Source of the DNA: QYOJ01 sp043810345 | Lineage (GTDB): Bacteria; Bacteroidota; Bacteroidia; Bacteroidales; FEN-979 | Direction of reading: 5' to 3' | Assembly (NCBI GenBank): GCA_043810345.1 | Contig: JBDROF010000102.1 | Location: 34,424-98,423 of the forward strand | DNA length: 64,000 nucleotides | Shown: one piece after another, positions 32,787-41,440 of the stretch | How the letters are laid out: every line of letters starts with the position of its first letter | Position numbering within the stretch: position 1 is the stretch's first letter | Position numbers and translations under genes: made by a program | The notes under the pieces: model-generated | Told to the model about the DNA's origin: nothing | The model's input: only the letters and a program-made list of their open reading frames with translations | The model's database searches: none

Positions 32787-33546
32787 ATAATTTAAGTGTT
32801 TCCTTCAATACCTTATATCCCGATGTACTTGCTTTCAGACTGGTCCCATCCTGCATCAGTACAGCGTAGCTCTCTTTGTCGTAATATTCGAGTTTGTCCA
32901 TGAAATCAACGTTGATGATAGTAGAGCGGTGAATCCTCACAAACATGGTGGGATCAAGATGCGTTTCAAAGTATTTCATGGTCTTTTCCTTCAGAAACCG
33001 CTCCTTTTCCGTGTGAATGGTAACATAGTCACCATCCGCTTCAAAGTACCTGATATCATGGACCGGGATCACGTAAACCTTATGTCTGACCTTCACGGCA
33101 ATCCGGGTGAGAAGATCCGGTTGCTCATTCACTACCCGAAGAATGTTTTTCACTGGTTTAACACTTCCTGAGCCAGTGGAAAGAACGCCCAGGGCTTTTA
33201 CCATAGCCTGGTCGAACCGTTCTCTGGCATAGGGTTTCAGCAGGTAGTCGACCGCATTCATCTCAAATGCTTTGATGGCAAATTGATCAAACGCCGTACT
33301 GAAGATGATTACCGGTGGATCATCCAGCAACTCCAGCATCTCGAAACCGGTCAGTTTTGGCATCTGGATATCAAGGAAAATGAGATCGGGTTTCAGCTCC
33401 TGGATCGCTTTCAGTCCGGAGAATCCATCCGGATACTCCCCTGCCACTTCCAGCGTTGGGTATTCCATGAGGTAATCCCTGATGATCTGACGGGCAGGAG
33501 GTTCATCATCAATGATCAGGACTTTGTATTTTCGGTCATTTGTCAT
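32785..33546 (-). CDS. LytTR-family response regulator
   Basis: 253 residues. N-terminal receiver with DDEPPA, phosphoacceptor Asp in LIFLDIQMPK and Lys in YLLKPYA; C-terminal LytTR DNA-binding domain from about residue 150, with FEADGDYVTIHT and FVRIHRSTIINV. Pairs with the LytS-type kinase encoded 56 bases upstream. The gap between them has a GAATTCT word repeat. Confidence 0.93.
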   Translation of the reverse strand: MTNDRKYKVLIIDDEPPARQIIRDYLMEYPTLEVAGEYPDGFSGLKAIQELKPDLIFLDIQMPKLTGFEMLELLDDPPVIIFSTAFDQFAIKAFEMNAVDYLLKPYARERFDQAMVKALGVLSTGSGSVKPVKNILRVVNEQPDLLTRIAVKVRHKVYVIPVHDIRYFEADGDYVTIHTEKERFLKEKTMKYFETHLDPTMFVRIHRSTIINVDFMDKLEYYDKESYAVLMQDGTSLKASTSGYKVLKETLKL

Positions 33547-33602
33547 TGGCCATTAGTCATTAAAGGCATTAAGGGAAATTATTTTGAATTCTGAATTCTG
33601 AA

Positions 33603-34652
33603 TTAATTAACCGGTATCCTCAACCTGACAAAGTACCTGTTCCCCTTTTTCCATGTTTTTAATAAATCATTCCGGTGATAAGTAAGCCTGAGTCGCTCTC
33701 TGATGTTGTTCAATCCTACCCCGGCCCCTTTGCGGGGAACGGCTTCCGGGTCAAAATCGTTGACAATGGTAATCTCAGTGAAATCAGATTCTACCCTGCA
33801 CTCCGTCTCAATCCGGACCTGGTCGGTACTTTCGTAAACACCATGTTTGATCGCATTTTCATAAAGCGGCTGCAATAACATCACAGGGATTTGCTGGTCA
33901 TAGCAATCTTGACGGATATCTAGTTCATAGACAAGCTTCTCCCCAAACCGGATTTTTTCGATCTCGAGGTATCGTTGGATATTTTCAAGCTCTCTGGAGA
34001 GAGGTGTCAGGCTGTCGGCTCCGGATGAGACTGAATACCTCAGGAAATCCGAAAGTTTGATCACCATCTCCCGTGCCTTCTCCGGGTTACTCACCGTCAG
34101 GGAACTGATGGAATTCAGGCTATTGAACAGGAAATGTGGATTGATTTGAGATTTCAACATATTCAATTCGGTCTCTTTCAACAGGGTGTTTAACCGGGCC
34201 TCCATCTTCAGTTTCTCCTCCAGGTTGAAATTGTATATCAACAGGTAGAATGTAAGTCCCACGAGAATATAGAGGAACACTCCACTGAAAAGCCTGACCG
34301 GGATGGATACATATAGAAAGTCGTTGTAAGCCGTCTGGCCCTGGAACAACGTAGAGAGCACAGAATATCCTACACCGAACCAGATCACGATGATCAGCAC
34401 CAATGAGGTCATATGGTTGAATATGATGTTGAAGCTGGACTTCCTGGTTGGTGAACTGTAGCGCACGATAAACCACATTGGCAGTCCGATCAGCGCAAAA
34501 AGAAGGTTGAAGATCAGGCTGTCGGCCAGGGCTATCTCAAGCGGAAAATGATATTGAAAAGTGAGAATGGAAAACTGGATCCCGGCCAGAAGGATCCAGA
34601 CCCCAAAATAGAGAATAGTTGTTTTTATGTTTTGAAATACAGGATGCTGCAT
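33603..34652 (-). CDS. LytS-type sensor histidine kinase
   Basis: 349 residues. Four membrane helices in the first 150 residues, a coiled stretch, then the His_kinase motif INPHFLFNSLNSI with the phosphorylated His, and an ATPase domain with PLYENAIKHG and GVGLNNIRERL. It phosphorylates the neighbouring LytTR regulator. Directly follows the LiaF-like gene (11 bases), suggesting a cell-envelope stress theme. Confidence 0.93.
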   Translation of the reverse strand: MQHPVFQNIKTTILYFGVWILLAGIQFSILTFQYHFPLEIALADSLIFNLLFALIGLPMWFIVRYSSPTRKSSFNIIFNHMTSLVLIIVIWFGVGYSVLSTLFQGQTAYNDFLYVSIPVRLFSGVFLYILVGLTFYLLIYNFNLEEKLKMEARLNTLLKETELNMLKSQINPHFLFNSLNSISSLTVSNPEKAREMVIKLSDFLRYSVSSGADSLTPLSRELENIQRYLEIEKIRFGEKLVYELDIRQDCYDQQIPVMLLQPLYENAIKHGVYESTDQVRIETECRVESDFTEITIVNDFDPEAVPRKGAGVGLNNIRERLRLTYHRNDLLKTWKKGNRYFVRLRIPVN

Positions 34653-34663
34653 TTATGGCCTGA

Positions 34664-35413
34664 TTAATAACTTTTAATCTCACCGCCACCAAAAATGGCT
34701 TCAGCTTTGATGATCAGAATGCGTGAGGGATCCGGACTCTCTTTGATCACACTCCTTTTGTCTTCAAATCCACCGAGGATGGAAGAGTTTCTTACCACGA
34801 TTTTCCAGTCAGCAGGAACAATCACGGTGGCTCCTCCGAAGATGGCACTGACTTCGAGCGTATGCTCACCGGGAGCCAGGGCAGCATGGGTCAGGTCCAC
34901 CTCCGCTCCCCCGAAGATACAGGAGATCTTCCCCCCTTTGAACGACTGGTGGGTAACTTTTTGGTTGGTCCCTCCGAAGATTGTCTCTAAGTTGATATAC
35001 CCGTCTTTCAGCATCAGCTCCCCCTTGCTCCGGCGCAGTCCAGACCTCCTGAATCCCTTGAACAGGATAATCAACCCGATCGCGATCAGAATGGCCGGCC
35101 AGAACAGGCTATGGATACTAAAGGGCAACACACCGAATTTAGGAATGATGAATATCCCGCCAACCAGGATCAGGATGATCCCGGGTACATAACTTTCTCT
35201 GCCGAAAAGGCTGACCACTCCAATGACGATGAGTAACATCTGCCAGGAAAAAATAATAGATTTCCATGTTATTGGAATAAATCCAACATTTAAACCGAGC
35301 AGGATCAGGCCGGCCAGAATCGCAACCGATCCAAGTGCATATTTCTTCATACGCCTGCCGTTTGAGTAATTATCCGTTTTGTAGCCGGAATGTTGATCAA
35401 TGGATGAATTCAT
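34664..35413 (-). CDS. LiaF-like membrane protein (DUF5668-type)
   Basis: 249 residues: four N-terminal membrane helices (VAILAGLILLGLNVGFI onwards), then a C-terminal beta-rich domain with repeated IFGG: ETIFGGTNQ, CIFGGAEVDL, AIFGGATVIV, ILGGFED and AIFGGGEIK. This repeat is typical of LiaF / cell-wall-active-antibiotic response proteins that restrain envelope stress two-component systems. It heads the three-gene unit with LytS and LytTR. The -7 element is noted separately. Confidence 0.82.
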   Translation of the reverse strand: MNSSIDQHSGYKTDNYSNGRRMKKYALGSVAILAGLILLGLNVGFIPITWKSIIFSWQMLLIVIGVVSLFGRESYVPGIILILVGGIFIIPKFGVLPFSIHSLFWPAILIAIGLIILFKGFRRSGLRRSKGELMLKDGYINLETIFGGTNQKVTHQSFKGGKISCIFGGAEVDLTHAALAPGEHTLEVSAIFGGATVIVPADWKIVVRNSSILGGFEDKRSVIKESPDPSRILIIKAEAIFGGGEIKSY

Positions 35414-35449
35414 TTTTTAGATTTTAAAGTTATACATTTTTTGCTGAAG

Positions 35450-35457
35450 CAAAATTA
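35450..35457 (-). promoter_or_regulatory. -7 element upstream of the LiaF-LytS-LytTR unit
   Basis: TAATTTTG on the minus strand, 37 bases before the start. No TTG at the expected distance. Confidence 0.4.
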
Positions 35458-35653
35458 ATTTGTGCGAATCGCTCTGAGAACAGGCTTTCGGTGGGTGCCC
35501 GATTTTTCCCGGTGAAACCCGGAATTTGTATTTTTGTTCGTGCCTGTTAATAACAATGAAGACACGGAAATCACGAAAAAATACAGATTAATCCGTGAAA
35601 ATCCATATAAATCCGGATAATCTGTGTTCCAATAAATCCTTAGCTTTGCAGGG

Positions 35654-36652
35654 ATGAAGCTTTCATTTTACAAATATCACGGAACAGGCAATGATTTCAT
35701 TCTGGTCGATAACAGGGAAGGAACAATCGCACTATCGAAAAAGCAGATCGAACGTTTGTGTGATCGTCATTTTGGCGTCGGTGCCGACGGGCTGATGTTA
35801 CTTACTTCCGAAAAGGGGTATGATTTCGGCATGGTCTACTTCAATGCCGATGGGAACGAAAGCACCCTATGCGGGAACGGAGGCAGGTGCATAACAGCCT
35901 TCGCACATATGCTGGGTATCATCGGTCAATCCGCCCGGTTTCTGGCCAGCGACGGCGAACATACTGCCAAAATCCTGAAAGACGAAGGGAATGTGAAATG
36001 GGTCCGGTTGAAAATGGCGGATGTAACTACCCCTCCCCTGGCCCCTCCCCAACAAGGGAGGGGAGTATCGGATATCGAAACAGATAAATCGTCCTTCGTC
36101 CTTCGTCCTTCGTCTTTCTTAATCAACACCGGCTCTCCCCATCTGGTTATCTTCGTTGAGAACGTGAGTGAAATAGATGCTGTATCAGAGGGCCGTAAAC
36201 TCCGGGACGATCCCCAATTCGCCCCGGATGGAACCAATGTCGATTTCGTGGAGATCATGGAATCCAATCTCTTCGTCAGGACCTATGAACGAGGGGTGGA
36301 GAATGAGACACTCTCCTGTGGTACGGGGGTAACGGCGGCAGCAATGGCCTATGCCAGTTGGCAGTCCGCAGTCCGCAGTCCACAGTCCGCAGTCCTCAGT
36401 CCGCAGTCCGCAGTCCACAGTCCGCAGTCCGCAGTCCGCAGTCCAAAAATATCCAGGACCCAGCATCCAGGATCCAGCATCGAAATAGAAACACTTGGCG
36501 GCAAACTGACCGTTTCCTTCCGGTTTGAGGATGGAACATTTACGGATATCTGGCTGAAGGGACCGGCGGAGCATGTTTTCAGCGGGGAGATCGAGGTTCG
36601 TGAAACGAGGGACGAGAGACGAGGGACGAGGGACGAAGAACTTAAGAGGTAA
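35654..36652 (+). CDS. dapF: Diaminopimelate epimerase carrying in-frame repeat inserts
   Basis: Converts LL- to meso-diaminopimelate for lysine and peptidoglycan. Both catalytic cysteines are present: TLCGNGGRC and ETLSCGTGVT. Starts MKLSFYKYHGTGNDFILVD. The chain is 332 residues, against about 270 normally. The excess comes from three repeat-derived segments in frame: about residues 126-155 (G/C-run element plus CCTTCGT words), 236-265 (CAGTCCGC words, read as repeated SPQSAV), and a C-terminal tail RETRDERRGTRDEELKR from GACGAGG words. The inserts fall between conserved strands, so the enzyme may still fold. Confidence 0.93.
   Translation: MKLSFYKYHGTGNDFILVDNREGTIALSKKQIERLCDRHFGVGADGLMLLTSEKGYDFGMVYFNADGNESTLCGNGGRCITAFAHMLGIIGQSARFLASDGEHTAKILKDEGNVKWVRLKMADVTTPPLAPPQQGRGVSDIETDKSSFVLRPSSFLINTGSPHLVIFVENVSEIDAVSEGRKLRDDPQFAPDGTNVDFVEIMESNLFVRTYERGVENETLSCGTGVTAAAMAYASWQSAVRSPQSAVLSPQSAVHSPQSAVRSPKISRTQHPGSSIEIETLGGKLTVSFRFEDGTFTDIWLKGPAEHVFSGEIEVRETRDERRGTRDEELKR
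36034..36120. repeat. Repeat insert 1 inside dapF
   Basis: CCCTCCCCTGGCCCCTCCCC and its partial inverse AAGGGAGGGGAG form a hairpin, followed after 25 bases by three copies of CCTTCGT. The translated product is low-complexity (PPLAPPQQGRG, SSFVLRPSSF). Confidence 0.8.
36361..36445. repeat. Repeat insert 2 inside dapF
   Basis: About eleven copies of the 7-base word AGTCCGC with variants AGTCCAC and AGTCCTC, with no sequence between copies. Translated as repeated QSAVRSP. Too short and unspaced for CRISPR. Confidence 0.85.
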
Positions 36653-36781
36653 GAGGTGAATCGTGAATAGTACAAATTATAAGTATTGCCAACTTCGGAC
36701 TGAGGACTGAGGACTCCCTTCATGACCTCATGACCTCATGACCTCATGACCCTATAACTATTGACGAATGACCAATGACCA
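36597..36781. repeat. Word-repeat block across the dapF end and the next gap
   Basis: GACGAGG words (encoding the dapF tail), then AAGAGGT, GGACTGA, CATGACCT (four copies) and GACCAAT words, ending at the base before the GNAT start codon. The last word repeat (GACCAATGACCAATGATCC) contains that ATG. Confidence 0.8.
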
Positions 36782-37318
36782 ATGATCCATAACCTCCTCA
36801 CCGGCCCCTCACTAGCCCTCAGGGCTGTTGAACCCGTTGATGTGGATCTCCTGCTGAAGTGGGAGAACGACACCTCCGTCTGGAAAGTGAGTAATACCGT
36901 CACACCCTATTCAAGGTTTGAGTTGGAGGAGTATGTCCTGAATGCCAAACGGGATATCTTTTCTGCCCGGCAACTGAGGCTGATGATTGACCGTATTGAT
37001 GGCGTGGATCCTCCGGTAACCATCGGGACCATTGACCTGTACGATTTCGACCCGGTGCATCTCAGGGCAGGGGTTGGCATCATGATCGCCGAAGAGTTCC
37101 GGGAACAGGGTCATGCCAAAGAAGCCCTGAAGATGTTGATCCGATATGCGGTGGAAAGTCTTCTCCTGCATCAACTGTTCTGCCATATCTCATCAGACAA
37201 CCACATCAGTATCAAAGTTTTTGAAAAACTTGGTTTCATCCGCTGCGGGGAGAAAAAAGAGTGGCTTAATTCCGGCGAAGGGTGGTTGGATGAATACATA
37301 TACCAACTGATTCTATAA
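36782..37318 (+). CDS. GNAT family N-acetyltransferase
   Basis: 178 residues of the RimJ/RimL type. ALRAVEPVDVDLLLKWENDT at the N-terminus, the acetyl-CoA loop region VGIMIAEEFREQGHAKEAL, and a C-terminal NHISIKVFEKLGF helix. The substrate is unknown. The start codon lies within a GACCAAT word repeat. It is followed 5 bases later by mltG. Confidence 0.85.
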   Translation: MIHNLLTGPSLALRAVEPVDVDLLLKWENDTSVWKVSNTVTPYSRFELEEYVLNAKRDIFSARQLRLMIDRIDGVDPPVTIGTIDLYDFDPVHLRAGVGIMIAEEFREQGHAKEALKMLIRYAVESLLLHQLFCHISSDNHISIKVFEKLGFIRCGEKKEWLNSGEGWLDEYIYQLIL

Positions 37319-37323
37319 CATCC

Positions 37324-38388
37324 ATGCACCTCTTTTTTCGAATCACCATCCTGCGTATCCTTCCATTCCTTCTCCTGGCAGCTCTGCTTGTGGGTACAGA
37401 GCGGCTCTACTTCCGGATCCACACGGCTGTAATCGACCTGGGAGATGCCGATCATGCATGGTTAACTATTCCTACCGGGGCAGGGTTCAACCAGGTGAAA
37501 GACAGTCTGTACCATCATGATTACGTCAGCAAAAAGAAATTCTTTGAAAACTACGTTGAACTGGGGAAGTACGACCATTATTTCAAGCCTGGCAGGTACA
37601 GGCTCCGGAACCGGATGAATGCCCGGGAACTGGTTGATATGCTGATCATGGGATTCCAGACCCCGGTGAATGTTTCATTCCACAACATCCGGAAAAAAGA
37701 GGAGCTTGCGGGCAGGATCGCCCGTCAGATCGAGGCCGATAGCCTGAGCCTGCTGACGGTTCTTTCTGACAACACCATCCTTTCTCAATACGACGTAACT
37801 CCTCTGACGGTGTTCACCTTGACCATCCCCAACACCTATGAGATGTGGTGGAATTCCACAGCAGAAGACTTTATGGCACGAATGGCAACAGAATCCAGGA
37901 AGTTCTGGAAAGGGGCCCGGACACGGAAGGCCGATTCCATCGGTTTGACCATTCCTGAAGTGGTTACCCTGGCCTCCATCATTGAGAAGGAGACCACGAA
38001 GAATGATGAAAAGCCTTTGATTGCCGGTGTCTATATCAACCGCCTTCAAAAAAAATGGCCCCTTCAGGCCGATCCTACCCTGATCTATGCATGGGATGAT
38101 TTCACAATCAACCGGGTCCTGAACCGACATAAAAAGATAAATTCTCCCTATAACACCTATAAAAACAGAGGCCTTCCTCCTGGACCCATCTGTCTCCCCT
38201 CAATCACCTCGATCGATGCGGTGTTGAACTACCGGGATCATAAGAATATGTACTTTTGTGCGAAGGAGGATTTCTCAGGATACCACGTTTTCTCCTCCAC
38301 CATGAGTGAGCATAACAGAAATGCAAGGCGGTATCAGGAGGCGTTTAATAGAATTAAGAATTCAGAATTCAGAATTACAAATATATGA
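37324..38388 (+). CDS. mltG: Endolytic transglycosylase MltG
   Basis: 354 residues. Cuts nascent peptidoglycan strands in the inner membrane and sets glycan length. One N-terminal membrane helix (ILRILPFLLLAALLVG), a LysM-like domain, and a YceG catalytic domain with the Glu in ASIIEKET, followed by LQADPTLIYAW and INSPYNTYKNRGLPPGPIC. The C-terminal residues KNSEFRITNI come from a GAATTCA word repeat and the stop overlaps the next start (ATGA). Confidence 0.93.
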   Translation: MHLFFRITILRILPFLLLAALLVGTERLYFRIHTAVIDLGDADHAWLTIPTGAGFNQVKDSLYHHDYVSKKKFFENYVELGKYDHYFKPGRYRLRNRMNARELVDMLIMGFQTPVNVSFHNIRKKEELAGRIARQIEADSLSLLTVLSDNTILSQYDVTPLTVFTLTIPNTYEMWWNSTAEDFMARMATESRKFWKGARTRKADSIGLTIPEVVTLASIIEKETTKNDEKPLIAGVYINRLQKKWPLQADPTLIYAWDDFTINRVLNRHKKINSPYNTYKNRGLPPGPICLPSITSIDAVLNYRDHKNMYFCAKEDFSGYHVFSSTMSEHNRNARRYQEAFNRIKNSEFRITNI

Positions 38389-39341
38389 AGATGCGGGGAT
38401 GGCTGATGGTGGGTATTTTGTCGCTATTCCAACTGAGCAGTGTTGGTCAACGGGTTTCTGACACAACAGATGCCAATTCCCTGTTTTCAGTAATACCCGG
38501 CCAGGTTCAACGGCGGCCTGTCGAGCAGAATCCCCTTTTTCCGGATACGCTGCATAAGGGACGGCTGATCGGAGTCCTCACAGCCCAGGGGGCCATCTAT
38601 ATCGGATCCATGACCGGTCTCTACTTTTTGTGGTACAGGGATTACACACAAAGCAACTTCCACTTCTTCAACGACAACAGTGAGTGGCTCCAGATGGACA
38701 AAATGGGCCATTTTTTCTCCTCCTACTATCTCAGCCGGGTGATGTACGCCTCCTACCGATGGGCCGGTGTGGAACGGAAAAAAGCCATCCTGTTCGGAAG
38801 TCTGCTCACCTATGCCTTCATGCTTAACATTGAAATCCTGGACGGTTTCTCAGCAGGTTGGGGATTCTCCTGGGGGGATCTCGCTACCAATACAGCCGGT
38901 TGTCTTCTTTTTGTGGGGCAGCAGTTTGGTTGGGATGAACAGCGCTTCCTAATCAAATATTCCTATCACCCGAGTAAATATCCGCAGTACAATCCAGAAC
39001 TGCTTGGAAAGAACCTGATCCAGAACCTGGTGAAAGATTACAATGGAATGTCGTTCTGGCTCTCAGGGAATATTCATTCTTTCCTGCCCAGACACTCCAA
39101 CTTCCCTAAATGGTTGAATGTAGCGGTGGGCTATGGGGCAGAAGGCCTGGGTGTGAACAACCAGGAGTTTGACCGGTACCGGAAATTCTTCCTGTCCCTG
39201 GATGTGGATCTCACCAGGATCCCAACACGGTCAAAAGCATTAAAGGGAATCTTCACCATCCTGAATCTGGTAAAGATCCCCTTTCCGGCACTTGAATACA
39301 ATACAAAAGGAGAGATTAAATTTCATGCCCTCTATTTCTGA
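38385..39341 (+). CDS. DUF2279 family lipoprotein/periplasmic protein
   Basis: 318 residues starting with a signal-like stretch (GWLMVGILSLFQLSSVGQ). The DUF2279 region contains DKMGHFFSSYYLSRVMY, then membrane-like helices AILFGSLLTYAFMLNIEIL and GWGFSWGDLATNTAGC. Family function unknown. A 4-base overlap with mltG suggests coupling. Either ATG (38385 or 38391) could be the start. Confidence 0.75.
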   Translation: MKMRGWLMVGILSLFQLSSVGQRVSDTTDANSLFSVIPGQVQRRPVEQNPLFPDTLHKGRLIGVLTAQGAIYIGSMTGLYFLWYRDYTQSNFHFFNDNSEWLQMDKMGHFFSSYYLSRVMYASYRWAGVERKKAILFGSLLTYAFMLNIEILDGFSAGWGFSWGDLATNTAGCLLFVGQQFGWDEQRFLIKYSYHPSKYPQYNPELLGKNLIQNLVKDYNGMSFWLSGNIHSFLPRHSNFPKWLNVAVGYGAEGLGVNNQEFDRYRKFFLSLDVDLTRIPTRSKALKGIFTILNLVKIPFPALEYNTKGEIKFHALYF

Positions 39342-39422
39342 GGCCATCAAAAAAAATCTACCTTTACCTTTGGGTTTTACAAATCAATCCACCAATCCCT
39401 TCTGGGGAAGGATCGGTTAGCC

Positions 39423-40976
39423 ATGAAAATACTCCCTGTTGAAAAGATCCGGGAAGCAGACGCGTACACCATCGAACACGAGCCGATTACCGACATCGAC
39501 CTGATGGAGCGGGCTGCCGGTAAATGTTTTGACTGGCTGTACCAGCATATACCCGCCACCCGCTCCGTTAAGGTATTCGCCGGAACAGGAAATAATGGGG
39601 GTGACGGATTAGCCATCGCCAGAATGTTGGCTGAAAAAGGATACCTTGTAGAAGTAGTTCTTGCCGGTGATCCGGATACCCTTTCACCCAGTTGTAAACT
39701 AAATTACGACCGGTTTCTTGGGATCAAGGGTGGGAAAAGCAGATTTACCGTCCATTCAGCTCGGGGAAATTCAACTAAAGAGGCATCTCCCCTCCCTTTA
39801 TGGGGAGGGGTCGGGGGAGGGGTCGTAATCATCGACGCCCTGTTCGGCAGTGGCCTGACGCGTCCCATCACAGGATTCCATGCAGATCTGATCCGGGCTG
39901 TCAACCAGTTGAAAGCACTCGTAGTCTCCATTGATGTCCCTTCCGGACTCTTCATCGATCAAACGGTAAAAGCGGAGAGCGATCCGGCTATCATCCAAGC
40001 GGACTTCACGCTTACCTTTGCCCCGCCAAAACTGGCCTTCTTTTTTCCTGAAAATGACCCCTATATCGGGGAGTGGGTGCTGCTCGATATCGGACTTTCA
40101 GAAGAGTACCTGAAACAGACGGAGGTGAAAAATTTCATGGTTACCGTGGCCAACGTCAAACCGCTTTTACGTAAACGTAATAAATTTGCTCACAAAGGAA
40201 ATTTTGGCCACGCCCTGCTGATCTGTGGCGGAAAAGGGAAGATGGGAGCAGCCGTGCTGGCGGCAAGAGCCTGCCTGCAATCGGGGCCCGGACTGGTTAC
40301 TGTGAGGGTTCCCCGTTCGGGAGTGGAGATCATGCAAACGGCCGTTCCGGAAGCCATGCTGGCGATCGATCCGGATGAAGAATACTACTCCGAGCTTCCC
40401 AAACTGGATGGATACACGGCCGTTGGGATCGGCCCTGGAATCGGTCTGGAGAAGTCCACAGGAAATGCTTTAAAGCATCTGATTCAGGAAGGTATCCCGA
40501 TGGTCATCGATGCCGATGCCATTACGATCCTGGGTGAAAATAAAACCTGGCTCTGTTTTCTTCCGCCAGGCAGCATCCTTACACCTCACCCCAAAGAGTT
40601 CGAAAGGTTAGCAGGCAAAACATCCAACGATTTCGAACGGAACCAGGTGCAACGGGAACTCTCTTTCAAATACTCCTGTTACATCGTATTGAAAGGAGCT
40701 TATACCGCCATCACCACACCCGACGGCAGATGCTTCTTCAACACCACCGGGAATCCCGGAATGGCTACCGGTGGAAGTGGCGATGTGCTGACCGGGATCA
40801 TTACGGGATTGGTTGCCCAGCACTACCTTCCACTGGATGCCTGTTTGCTGGGAGTATACCTCCATGGACTAGCCGGTGACCTGGCTGCGGAAATTACCGG
40901 CCACGAGGCATTGACTGCCGGAAAGATCATCCACCACCTTGGAAACGCATTTCTTTCGCTGTATGGAGAATTATGA
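39423..40976 (+). CDS. nnr: Bifunctional NAD(P)H-hydrate epimerase / dehydratase
   Basis: 517 residues. Repairs damaged NAD(P)H hydrates: the N-terminal half epimerises and the C-terminal half dehydrates using ADP or ATP. N-domain: GTGNNGGDGLAIARML and IDALFGSGLTRP. C-domain: HPKEFERLAG and GNPGMATGGSGDVLTGII. At residues 117-135 a G/C-run repeat (SPLPLWGGVGGG) is inserted in frame, between the phosphate loop and the IDALFG strand. Followed by the broken HD gene, whose start overlaps its end. Confidence 0.94.
   Translation: MKILPVEKIREADAYTIEHEPITDIDLMERAAGKCFDWLYQHIPATRSVKVFAGTGNNGGDGLAIARMLAEKGYLVEVVLAGDPDTLSPSCKLNYDRFLGIKGGKSRFTVHSARGNSTKEASPLPLWGGVGGGVVIIDALFGSGLTRPITGFHADLIRAVNQLKALVVSIDVPSGLFIDQTVKAESDPAIIQADFTLTFAPPKLAFFFPENDPYIGEWVLLDIGLSEEYLKQTEVKNFMVTVANVKPLLRKRNKFAHKGNFGHALLICGGKGKMGAAVLAARACLQSGPGLVTVRVPRSGVEIMQTAVPEAMLAIDPDEEYYSELPKLDGYTAVGIGPGIGLEKSTGNALKHLIQEGIPMVIDADAITILGENKTWLCFLPPGSILTPHPKEFERLAGKTSNDFERNQVQRELSFKYSCYIVLKGAYTAITTPDGRCFFNTTGNPGMATGGSGDVLTGIITGLVAQHYLPLDACLLGVYLHGLAGDLAAEITGHEALTAGKIIHHLGNAFLSLYGEL
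39786..39826. repeat. G/C-run repeat inserted in nnr
   Basis: CTCCCCTCCCTTTATGGGGAGGGGTCGGGGGAGGGGTC, a hairpin-forming relative of the elements at 11031-11142, 36034 and 46513. The insert preserves the nnr frame. Confidence 0.8.
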
Positions 40977-41440
40977 AGAAGAAGCGCTGGAACAACTTGT
41001 TCTGGCACCTTATATACAAAAAAGCACGGCGCTTCGCGGAAAGTTCAGGTATGTCGGAGGAAATCAGTTCCGCCATGCCTTTGGTACCTTCGCTATCCTC
41101 CTGGATTATCATTACATCGACCCGGTGTTGCTGAAAGCCTCAATGATTCATGACGTGTTTGAGGATGTAAAATACGTATCCAGTTCTGAAAGAGGGATCC
41201 ACCAGCGCCAAGGTGCTCAAGTGTGCTGACCGTATCAGCAACCTCACTGACCTGCATTCGGATACCTTCGACAAAGAGTTTATCAAAAAATACATCGAAG
41301 AAACAAAGGAATTTGTGCTCCCTATGGCAAAGGAGGTCAACCAGCATATGCTGTACGAACTGAAGGATCTTATCAAAAAACGGGAATCGAGCCTAAGGTT
41401 CTCAACCCATATCTGGCCGTTGCACAGGAAAGAGGATTAA
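40963..41440 (+). pseudogene. HD-domain hydrolase (RelA/SpoT-like HD), broken
   Basis: First frame: MENYEEEALEQLVLAPYIQK, then FRHAFGTFAILLDYHY and ASMIHDVFED, the H and HD metal ligands. It then runs into a stop. A second frame starting near 41185 reads KEGSTSAKVLKCADRISNL, the late Asp helix, and continues to the end. In intact relatives about 35-40 residues lie between the HDVFED and KCADR segments; most are missing here, plus a frame change. Two lesions make an inactive pseudogene likely. Its start overlaps nnr, and its stop overlaps the parE stop. Confidence 0.7.

Noticed and set aside
36361..36445. CRISPR-like array in dapF
   Set aside because: Unit is 7 bases with no spacers and lies inside a coding frame.
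36349..36723. 124-codon minus-strand frame opposite the dapF repeats
   Set aside because: Its apparent protein (LRTADCGL repeats) is only the antisense of the AGTCCGC words.
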